Position numbers and translations under genes: made by a program
In this document: one piece after another, positions 1-5,013 of the stretch
Layout: every line of letters begins with the position of its first letter
Position numbering within the stretch: the stretch's first letter is position 1
The notes under the pieces: generated by a model
The model's database searches: none
What the model saw: only the letters and a program-made list of their open reading frames with translations
What the model was told of the DNA's origin: nothing
NCBI GenBank assembly: GCA_937952875.1
Contig: CALFDI010000036.1
Location: 1 to 5,346 of the forward strand
Origin: an uncultured Verrucomicrobiales bacterium
Lineage (GTDB): Bacteria; Verrucomicrobiota; Verrucomicrobiia; Verrucomicrobiales; Akkermansiaceae
DNA: 5,346 nucleotides
Direction of reading: 5' to 3'

Positions 1-687
1 AGTCAGACTCTCAATAGCCTTTGGGAATTGATCATTTTTTAGGTTTGCTCCGAGGAATGAGCTCACTTCTCGTTGAACAAAACTGGCAGTATCTTTCTCA
101 CTAGATTCTGGCTCGAAGTCATTCCCCATGGTCTCGAACCATGATATGAAGGTATCGTAATCGTCTTTGTTAGTATTAGCAAAACTGTGAACTAATGCGC
201 TGACTTGACGTGAAGGAGTGAGATCGCCTCGAGTTAAAAAGTGGTTAAAGAAGGCTTCTGAGTCTTCCACATACCAGTTATCGATAACCTCGCGCTCTAG
301 CTGAACGACGAAGGGGTAGTTAGGAAAATAGCGTAAAAAATCAAGTCCATGTGAAGGGATTTCACTCGCTATTTCCTCTACGAACGCTCTGAGCTTTTCT
401 TGGTCTGCAGGGTCAGTAAGATCTAAGCTTTCAACTAATGAATCTGTAACTTCCGGAAGGTCTTGCCAGTGAGTTGTTAAAGCAAGCCTCGCCGTTTCTG
501 ACTTATCTGAGTAATTAGGTAAGTCTCGGGCTACTTTTGTTGTAGTAGAACCACTCTCATTTTGAATGTGAGATGCGCTTTTACTTTGATCAGAGTCGCT
601 TTGGGAGCGAGTAAACAGGATTTTTATAATAGCTAGCGCTACGATAATGTTAACAACCCAGAGGGCTGTCCGAATGGTTTTCGACAT
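1..687 (-). CDS. Membrane-anchored protein of unknown function, C-terminus beyond window
   Basis: I do not recognise this family. The frame is open from the ATG at 687-685 to the left edge, giving 229 residues with the C-terminus missing. The start is firm: the frame upstream holds no other ATG or GTG before an in-frame stop at 760-762. The protein starts MSKTIRTALW and has one hydrophobic segment at about residues 9-27, with Lys and Arg in front of it, so it should be a signal anchor with the rest outside the cytoplasm. Residues 28-65 are rich in Ser, Asp, Gln and Thr and look like a flexible linker. From about 66 on the chain looks alpha-helical, acidic and rich in Trp, Phe and Tyr, with no Cys and no catalytic motif that I can name. 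Sampled stretches are about 40-43% G+C against about 55% in a sampled stretch of hemQ. No Shine-Dalgarno precedes the start. A protein-interaction or envelope role is possible but unproven. Confidence 0.85.
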   Translation of the reverse strand, partial: MSKTIRTALWVVNIIVALAIIKILFTRSQSDSDQSKSASHIQNESGSTTTKVARDLPNYSDKSETARLALTTHWQDLPEVTDSLVESLDLTDPADQEKLRAFVEEIASEIPSHGLDFLRYFPNYPFVVQLEREVIDNWYVEDSEAFFNHFLTRGDLTPSRQVSALVHSFANTNKDDYDTFISWFETMGNDFEPESSEKDTASFVQREVSSFLGANLKNDQFPKAIESLT

Positions 688-760
688 TACAGAGAATGTT
701 TTTGGGTGGGTTTCTAATTCTTGGTTTGGGTTGTCAGAGTGCTCTCTGCCAAGGCCGCAC

Positions 761-789
761 TAAAAAGTAAATTACGTTGAGGAAGTCAA
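761..789 (-). promoter_or_regulatory. Possible sigma70-type promoter for the gene starting at 687
   Basis: Read on the minus strand, TTGACT (789-784) matches five of six bases of the -35 consensus. It is followed after 17 bases by TTTTTA (766-761), a poor -10 box, inside an A+T-rich stretch. TACTTT at 769-764 is a better -10 by sequence but its spacing of 14 is too short. The site lies about 75 bases ahead of the only gene start on this strand and would leave a leader of roughly 65 bases. The weak -10 keeps confidence low. Confidence 0.3.
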
Positions 790-849
790 GCATTTGACGA
801 AAAATGTTTAGCGTCTAGCAGATGTGATTTAGTCTTTTAGGCGGAGATT

Positions 850-865
850 TGAGCGAATTTGCTCA
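850..865. repeat. 16-base near-perfect inverted repeat, possible operator
   Basis: TGAGCGAATTTGCTCA: the five-base arms TGAGC and GCTCA are perfectly complementary around a central AATT, and only one pair (G855/T860) breaks the symmetry. The size and shape fit a dimeric regulator site. It lies about 60 bases upstream of the proposed -35 box of the gene starting at 687. Binding by any regulator is inference. Confidence 0.4.
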
Positions 866-882
866 CAGTGGATTCAGTTTTA

Positions 883-905
883 GAGAGTTACGTAAAGAGT
901 CTCTC
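883..905. repeat. Inverted repeat GAGAG/CTCTC enclosing the palindrome TTACGTAA
   Basis: Arms GAGAG (883-887) and CTCTC (901-905) flank a 13-base interior that itself begins with the perfect 8-base palindrome TTACGTAA (888-895). It could be a hairpin or a nested protein-binding site. The arms are short, so chance occurrence is realistic. Confidence 0.3.
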
Positions 906-945
906 AGATCTTAAAAGTTTCTCGCTTGAGGGCAAGGGGGAGCAG

Positions 946-961
946 CCGACAGAATAGTCGG
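946..961. repeat. Short hairpin CCGAC-6-GTCGG
   Basis: Five perfect G/C-rich pairs (946-950 with 957-961) close a six-base loop, AGAATA. It lies about 50 bases downstream of the hemQ stop on the minus strand. No T run follows in either direction, so it does not look like an intrinsic terminator. It may stabilise the 3' end of the hemQ transcript or be part of an RNA structure. Confidence 0.3.
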
Positions 962-1011
962 GTGTAGAGACTCAGCGCTCTAACGCATTCAGGTGAAGAA
1001 AGGCGTTGTTT

Positions 1012-1860
1012 TTATAAGCAGACTTTCTCGAACATTTCGTTCAAGGGGAGCTGGATGCCGATGTAGAAGTCTCCGAATTCTCCGTAGCGAGCTGAGACTT
1101 CGTCAAAGCGCATTTCGTAGACGATTTTTCGGATTTCAATGGGATCTTTTGCGAGGAGTGTGACGCCCCATTCGTGTTCGTCTAAACCTGTGGATCCTGT
1201 GATGAGCTGAAGAATTTTTCCTGAGTATGTGCGCCCAACGCGAGCGTGGCCCATCATGAGGTCTTTCCGTGCATCGAAGCTGAGCGAATACCAGTTGTCT
1301 TCGCCAGAGCGACGCTTGCTCATGGGGTAGAAGCAGACAACTGGCCAGGCTGGGAGAACGGGGTAGAGACGATGCTGGAGATAGTGCTCCATGCGAGTGT
1401 TGAATTCTTCGAGTCCTGCCTTGTATTCGTCTGAATCAGGGGAGAGGCCTTTTTCGCCTTCGAGTGTGTCTTTTCCATACTGCTCTGCTGTGGTGGTGTA
1501 TTCAGAGCGCTCTGTCTGAGAGAGGTATGAGTAGACGGGAGTGAGGACGTCTGCTCCGAGGGAAAGGGTGAGCTTTTTCTCAAAAGATAGGGCATCTCCG
1601 AGGTCTGGAGTTAGAAGCATAAAGCCGATATCTGCCTTAGGTGTGACAACAGCATAAGTGAGGAGATGTGTGTCTTTCTGTGAGCGGATCTCTTGCACGA
1701 GCTCGGCCAAGTCTGTCTTAGCAGAACGCTGTTCCTCTTCTGAGAGAAGGTTCCACTGACTGTGGTCAATATTGTAGTAGAGGTGGATGACGTGCCAGCC
1801 TTCGGCGGGGACAAGTGAAACGGGTGTGTCGGAGTTGTCTGAGGTCTCGGGTGCGGACAT
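1012..1860 (-). CDS. hemQ: Coproheme decarboxylase HemQ (chlorite dismutase family)
   Basis: HemQ (also ChdC) performs the last step of the coproporphyrin-dependent heme pathway, the peroxide-driven decarboxylation of two propionates of coproheme III to give heme b in the cytoplasm. The 282-residue protein has the family signature FYPMSKRR at 177-184. Tyr178 (the radical-forming tyrosine), Lys182, the proximal heme ligand His205, Gln218, Arg251 and Ser256 (in MRFDEVSARY) all sit at the expected relative spacing to the well-studied Gram-positive enzymes. This argues for HemQ and against a chlorite-degrading member. The first ~19 residues are a Ser/Thr-rich tail. A charged stretch at about 118-155, between YSYLS and RLYP, is some 25 residues longer than I recall in Firmicute HemQ. 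No signal peptide is present. It follows the 410-residue membrane protein gene after 38 bases and is probably cotranscribed with it. No Shine-Dalgarno was seen. Confidence 0.93.
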   Translation of the reverse strand: MSAPETSDNSDTPVSLVPAEGWHVIHLYYNIDHSQWNLLSEEEQRSAKTDLAELVQEIRSQKDTHLLTYAVVTPKADIGFMLLTPDLGDALSFEKKLTLSLGADVLTPVYSYLSQTERSEYTTTAEQYGKDTLEGEKGLSPDSDEYKAGLEEFNTRMEHYLQHRLYPVLPAWPVVCFYPMSKRRSGEDNWYSLSFDARKDLMMGHARVGRTYSGKILQLITGSTGLDEHEWGVTLLAKDPIEIRKIVYEMRFDEVSARYGEFGDFYIGIQLPLNEMFEKVCL

Positions 1861-1898
1861 GATGATTTTTTTCGTGAATGGTGTGGAGAAAAGGGAGG

Positions 1899-3131
1899 CT
1901 ACTCAGTGATGAGCGATGATATCGGGATTGTGGCGATCTCTGTCACAGCAGTCTTTGATCCTGATGGAGGGACTTCTGCTATGATGACGTGCCAAGCCTC
2001 TATTTCACGGTCGATGTAGCCATTTAATCCACCGAGATACTCGAATCCCTTCGTGCCGGCTAGTTCTACGACGTCTCCCCCGGTGATATCGCGAGTGGTG
2101 GGGTCTCCTACGATTACGCCTTTATCGTTTTGAAAATACAGTCTGACGGTGGAGTTCGCTGTGTCTTCGCCGAAGGTGATGGAGGCAACGGGAATGAAGG
2201 CATCATCGACGTTGATGGGGTCTGGTGTGTCTCCGCTACTCCGTGGGGCTCGCCATGAAGTGCTGACGCTGTCGATGGTGATGCGTTCACTTTTAATGGG
2301 AAAGTCAGGGAGTTTACGGTTATCTTCAGTGAGAATGATCTGATTCGCCATGCTGACGATGGCAAAGGCGGAGAGGGCTAGTATTCCGGCAATGAGTGCA
2401 ATGACTGAGAGTTTCTCACCTTTTGTAAATGAGGTGTTTTTAGGAGTCGCCAGAGGTTTTTGGCTTGGCGTTTCGAGCAGGCCTCCGAGGCGTTCGGACT
2501 TGGAAGGGTCAGTTGATTGCTGGTGGCCCGATTTTTTATAGCTCGCCTTGTCTAATTCAGAGGTATTGGACGCTGAATCTAAAAAATCATCGTCTAGATC
2601 AGGTAGGCTATCAAGAGCTGGCTCAGCGGTATGGGAGGGCTTCTCGCGCTCTATAGGTGGACTTGTCTGAGGGCTAACGACCTTCGAGGCGGGAGGGGTG
2701 ACTGTCACTTTAGGCAGTTCAGGGAGTTCCGTTGAACGTGCTATGTTTTGCAACTCTTCTTGGATTTCGCTCGTTTTCCGCTTTGAGAGAGGCTTCTTGA
2801 GCTCTTCATCATCGACGGACTTCTTTGCGACAAATCCCTTTTCTACGGACCCTGATGATGACCCGAGAAGTCTGACACTTGTCTTTTTGCGCGTGGGGTG
2901 ATTGGTGCCTTCAGGAATCGGTTTGGTGGTCTTTTCGCCAATCACTTTGACACGGCTACGCTCAGGAGCTGGAGGAAGTTCTGCGACTTCTCTAGATTTC
3001 ACCTCTTCCGTTGAGGCCTCATTTTCAAAAAGGTCATCTCCGAGGTCCCAGAGGTCTTCTTCCAGGTGGTTCGACGCGGGAGTATTCTGACCTTCTGGTG
3101 AAGACGGTGTCGGAGATGAGGAGTTAGACAT
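1899..3131 (-). CDS. Single-pass membrane protein with long disordered N-terminal half, unknown function
   Basis: I do not recognise this 410-residue protein. Residues 1-238 are low in hydrophobics and rich in Ser, Pro, Lys, Glu and Thr, and should be disordered. Two acidic-aromatic patches resemble one another: LWDLGDDLFE (27-36) and LPDLDDDFLD (176-185). Blocks of Lys/Arg lie between them (81-83, 111-119). A Lys-bearing segment leads into one membrane helix at about 241-262 (LSVIALIAGILALSAFAIVS), so by the positive-inside rule the tail is cytoplasmic and residues 270-410 face the periplasm. That last part looks like a small beta-rich domain, with alternating hydrophobics such as TVRLYF and AWHVIIAEV, and has no Cys. 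There is no catalytic motif. The N-terminal patches may be docking sites for a cytoplasmic partner. It is the first gene of a likely two-gene transcript with hemQ, but a link to heme is only positional. The ATG start at 3131 lacks a Shine-Dalgarno. Confidence 0.85.
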   Translation of the reverse strand: MSNSSSPTPSSPEGQNTPASNHLEEDLWDLGDDLFENEASTEEVKSREVAELPPAPERSRVKVIGEKTTKPIPEGTNHPTRKKTSVRLLGSSSGSVEKGFVAKKSVDDEELKKPLSKRKTSEIQEELQNIARSTELPELPKVTVTPPASKVVSPQTSPPIEREKPSHTAEPALDSLPDLDDDFLDSASNTSELDKASYKKSGHQQSTDPSKSERLGGLLETPSQKPLATPKNTSFTKGEKLSVIALIAGILALSAFAIVSMANQIILTEDNRKLPDFPIKSERITIDSVSTSWRAPRSSGDTPDPINVDDAFIPVASITFGEDTANSTVRLYFQNDKGVIVGDPTTRDITGGDVVELAGTKGFEYLGGLNGYIDREIEAWHVIIAEVPPSGSKTAVTEIATIPISSLITE

Positions 3132-3149
3132 AGTGTTGTGTTGAGGAGA

Positions 3150-3178
3150 ATTGTCTTAAGCGATGACTGTGTATGCAA
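3150..3178 (-). promoter_or_regulatory. Possible promoter for the membrane-protein–hemQ transcript
   Basis: On the minus strand TTGCAT (3178-3173) is followed after 17 bases by GACAAT (3155-3150), each matching four of six consensus bases. A start near 3143 would leave a leader of only about a dozen bases before the ATG at 3131. A further TATACT (5/6 -10 match) lies near 3201-3206 on the same strand but has no matching -35. Both assignments are tentative. Confidence 0.25.
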
Positions 3179-3231
3179 GGATTTAAGGGCGCGTCCGAAC
3201 AGTATATGAGGAAAAAAGGGTTGCACTCGGT

Positions 3232-3252
3232 GCTTCACTGGGCGAATGAAGC
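3232..3252. repeat. Six-base-pair inverted repeat in the divergent promoter region
   Basis: GCTTCA (3232-3237) pairs perfectly with TGAAGC (3247-3252) across nine bases. It lies about 60 bases before the ferredoxin start and may be an operator or an RNA hairpin in the leader. A smaller repeat, GCAC-TCG-GTGC (3223-3233), adjoins it. Neither is strong enough to name. Confidence 0.3.
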
Positions 3253-3310
3253 GAAGGAAAGCACTTTTGCTATTCGTTCTCTATTTCTGAACCTAAGCGC
3301 TAAAATTACA

Positions 3311-3547
3311 ATGGCTGATAAAGAAGACAAAAATCCGGAAAACGTCACAGGCACCTTTTACGTAGATAGCCAGTGTATCGACTGTGATCTCTGCCGCGAT
3401 ACAGCTCCGGAGAACTTTACGCGGGAAGAAGACGAAGGATACTCATACGTCTATAAGCAGCCTGAGACTGATGAGGAGCGCGAACAGTGCGTTGAGGCAA
3501 TGGAAGGTTGCCCTGTCGAGGCAATTGGCGAAGATGGTGCTGAGTGA
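3311..3547 (+). CDS. Acidic single-cluster [4Fe-4S] ferredoxin
   Basis: A 78-residue soluble electron carrier. The cluster ligands are visible as CIDCDLC (Cys22, Cys25, Cys28) plus Cys67 in GCPVEAI, the usual CxxCxxC...CP pattern of single-cluster ferredoxins such as the Bacillus Fer type. The second CxxCxxC set of two-cluster ferredoxins is absent. One more cysteine, Cys60, lies seven residues before Cys67 and has no partner among the non-ligand residues. The protein is strongly acidic, as expected for an electron donor. I chose the ATG at 3311 because translation from it gives a normal-length ferredoxin; the frame stays open upstream to 3173, but those 46 residues are basic, unlike the family, and occupy the divergent promoter region. 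No Shine-Dalgarno precedes either start. Its stop overlaps the dciA start, so the two are cotranslated. The redox partners cannot be told from the sequence. Confidence 0.92.
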   Translation: MADKEDKNPENVTGTFYVDSQCIDCDLCRDTAPENFTREEDEGYSYVYKQPETDEEREQCVEAMEGCPVEAIGEDGAE

Positions 3548-3960
3548 AGCACAAGCCATCTAAATCATCCTACATTCCACGATCCAAGAGGACCCGTGCC
3601 GGAAAGGCTGCACGCTTTCGCGAGCAAGTCCTCCGTGATTGGCTAGGCTGCGATGAGCCATACGATCTCAACGATGGTGTGACGTCAGCCGATGCTCTAA
3701 TGGAGGGTATTTTAGAAAAAATGGGGCTCTCCCAAGGTATCAACGAGGAAGAGTTGAGATCGAGTTGGGGGAAAGTCGCTGGAGACTTCATTGGGCAGCA
3801 TACAAAGCCTGAGAGCTTGCGTGATGGGATTCTTAGGCTACACGTGCTGCAACCCGCGATGCGTTTTCACCTAGAACAATCAAAGGCGCCGCTGCTCAAG
3901 CGCCTGCAGGAAGAGCTCGGGGCCGATACGATTCGGGATGTCCGATTCATTTTGGGCTAA
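3544..3960 (+). CDS. dciA: DUF721/DciA-like protein, probable replicative helicase loader
   Basis: The 138-residue product carries a DUF721 domain at about residues 66-138: the Trp75 and Gly80 of SSWGKVAGDFIGQHT, then His86, Pro89, the DGILRLHV strand (94-101), and the closing VRFILG. DciA proteins with this KH-like fold help load the replicative helicase DnaB in the many bacteria that lack DnaC or DnaI. The first 30 residues are strongly basic (KHKPSK, RSKRTR, KAAR), which would suit DNA contact. The start is GTG at 3544-3546, inside the GTGA overlap with the ferredoxin stop, which suggests translational coupling in place of a Shine-Dalgarno, absent here. The next gene follows after 12 bases, so the three genes look like one operon. 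The family assignment is good; the helicase-loading role is transferred from other members. Confidence 0.85.
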   Translation: MKHKPSKSSYIPRSKRTRAGKAARFREQVLRDWLGCDEPYDLNDGVTSADALMEGILEKMGLSQGINEEELRSSWGKVAGDFIGQHTKPESLRDGILRLHVLQPAMRFHLEQSKAPLLKRLQEELGADTIRDVRFILG

Positions 3961-3972
3961 TTCATTTTTTGT

Positions 3973-4965
3973 ATGTTTAAAAATCTCATTTTTGATTGGT
4001 CTGGCACGATCGTTGATGACTTAGGTCCGGTAGTAGATGCGACGACGTATGTCTTAGAGTCACATGGTTTAGAAGGCTATGACCGTGAAGGATTTCGTAA
4101 GAACTTTCAGCTGCCTTACGGTCCGTGGTGGGCTGAGAAGTTACCAGCTGTGGCGCTCGAAGAGGTGGAGCGACTCTTTCGTGTCGGCTTTAAGGCATCA
4201 TCTGCATCTGTGCCTGTTCTAGACTATGCGCGTGAGGCTCTGGAGGCCTGTCGGCAGGCTGGCGTGCGAATGTTTGTGCTGTCTTCCATGGATGAAGAGG
4301 CTTTTTTTAAGCAAGCGCGCGAGCATGGGTTAGAAGCTTATTTTGAAGATTTCTTCATTGGAGTTCTCGATAAACGGGAAGTGATAGATGAGCTGCTATC
4401 AAAGCATGACTTAGTCAAAGAGGAGACGGCCTTCGTCGGCGATATGGTCCATGATGTGGAGACGGCTCATCATGCAGGGATCGCCTCTATAGCTGTGATG
4501 ACTGGTTATAATCATCCAGAAGTGTTGGTCACAGCACGTCCGCAGATCATGTTGGAGGATTTACGTTACTTGGAGCGTCTCGTGCATCCAGTATGCCGAA
4601 CGAGTCATCAGTGCATCAAAGTCCGAGGCCTAAAAGTCGAGACACATATCGGTGTGCCAGACGAGGAAAGGGCTGAGCCACAGACGCTTCTGATACATCT
4701 CGAGATGGTGGTCGGTGCGGACTTCGGCAAGATGGCTGATGATGTGACACAGACGGTCGATTATCATGCCGTAAGTCTAGCTATTGAGGCATTGGCGATG
4801 AAGAGTCCTCGTAAGTTGATCGAAACTCTAGCTGCCGATATAGCAGATCTCGTGCTGACGGAATTTTGCGTAGAAAACGTTCGCGTTGAAATAGAAAAGC
4901 GTATCCTTACTCAGACGGAGTGGGTCGGGTGTGTTTTAGAAAAGTCTCGGTCGAATTTTTACTAA
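3973..4965 (+). CDS. folB: Fusion of HAD-family hydrolase and dihydroneopterin aldolase (FolB)
   Basis: One 330-residue frame holds two domains. Residues 1-205 are a HAD hydrolase with an alpha-helical cap: motif I DWSGT with nucleophile Asp8, motif II VLSS (102-105), motif III Lys134, and motif IV GDMVHD with Asp157 and Asp161. The usual second Asp of motif I is Ser10. Residues 214-326 are FolB, which cleaves 7,8-dihydroneopterin to 6-hydroxymethyl-dihydropterin and glycolaldehyde in folate synthesis. By alignment from memory with E. coli FolB, Glu232 (IGVPDEER), Tyr264 (TVDYHAV), Glu284 (LIETLA) and Lys309 (VEIEK) match the active-site residues, so this domain should be active. A short linker with two Cys (208, 214) joins them. 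The HAD half may dephosphorylate dihydroneopterin phosphate, the substrate-producing step before FolB; this is inference. It is the third gene of the ferredoxin–dciA cluster, with no Shine-Dalgarno; TTCATTTTTTGT precedes the ATG. Confidence 0.9.
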   Translation: MFKNLIFDWSGTIVDDLGPVVDATTYVLESHGLEGYDREGFRKNFQLPYGPWWAEKLPAVALEEVERLFRVGFKASSASVPVLDYAREALEACRQAGVRMFVLSSMDEEAFFKQAREHGLEAYFEDFFIGVLDKREVIDELLSKHDLVKEETAFVGDMVHDVETAHHAGIASIAVMTGYNHPEVLVTARPQIMLEDLRYLERLVHPVCRTSHQCIKVRGLKVETHIGVPDEERAEPQTLLIHLEMVVGADFGKMADDVTQTVDYHAVSLAIEALAMKSPRKLIETLAADIADLVLTEFCVENVRVEIEKRILTQTEWVGCVLEKSRSNFY

Positions 4966-5012
4966 ACAGATCTACAGTAGGTCTGTTCGCTAGAGTGTAG
5001 CTTGCTTTTTTT
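4966..5012 (+). terminator. Hairpin plus T7 run between folB fusion and sigma factor gene, possible weak terminator
   Basis: Directly after the TAA stop, ACAGATCTA (4966-4974) pairs with TAGGTCTGT (4978-4986), nine pairs with one G-U, around the loop CAG. A second four-pair hairpin, GCTA/TAGC (4989-5001), follows, and then seven T (5006-5012). The strong stem is about 20 bases from the T run and the near stem is weak, so termination may be partial. The T run abuts the next start codon by one base, so a transcript ending here would exclude the sigma gene. Confidence 0.35.
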
Positions 5013-5013
5013 C

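Larger units (their letters stand above)
688..1011. other. 324-base gene-free stretch between hemQ and the next minus-strand gene
   Basis: I found no credible coding frame on either strand; the longest ATG frames seen were about 19-24 codons. The stretch holds a possible minus-strand promoter (761-789), the inverted repeats at 850-865, 883-905 and 946-961, and a weak hairpin just past the hemQ stop (AACGC 982-986 pairing with GCGTT 1003-1007). That last hairpin has no T run on its 3' side in the minus direction, so it is not a convincing terminator for hemQ. A small RNA or a regulatory leader is possible but nothing matches an RNA family I recognise. Confidence 0.6.
3132..3310. other. Divergent intergenic region between the two gene groups
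   Basis: These 179 bases separate two start codons that point away from each other, so promoters for both directions must lie here or inside neighbouring genes. Minus-strand candidates are listed separately. For the plus strand, TTGCAC at 3221-3226 is the only -35-like box I see, without a good -10. A plus-strand frame that would extend the ferredoxin by 46 residues to 3173 crosses this region, but I regard it as non-coding. Confidence 0.5.

Noticed and set aside
734..793. Minus-strand 19-codon frame beginning at the ATG at 793
   Set aside because: It overlaps the proposed -35 and -10 boxes, lacks a ribosome site and is too short to support.
982..1007. Hairpin AACGC/GCGTT next to the hemQ stop as intrinsic terminator
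   Set aside because: The stem has only five pairs with a 16-base loop, and the T run is on the wrong side for a minus-strand transcript.
1246..1434. Plus-strand open frame of 62 codons
   Set aside because: It lies antisense within the well-supported hemQ gene and shows no domain or start signal.
2149..3090. Several plus-strand open frames of 62-67 codons
   Set aside because: They are antisense to the 410-residue membrane protein gene, overlap one another and look like shadow frames.
2999..3238. Minus-strand 79-codon frame across the 3131 start
   Set aside because: It mostly overlaps the larger gene in another frame, and its composition (many His, Leu, Arg, Thr) is that of an off-frame reading.
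3173..3310. N-terminal extension of the ferredoxin by 46 residues from an upstream ATG
   Set aside because: The added residues are basic and unlike the ferredoxin family, and they fall in the divergent promoter region. The ATG at 3311 gives a normal-length protein.
3973..4600. HAD domain as phosphonoacetaldehyde hydrolase (PhnX)
   Set aside because: DWSGT resembles the PhnX DWAGT, but the cap lysine motif is not visible and there are no phosphonate genes nearby; fusion to FolB points elsewhere.
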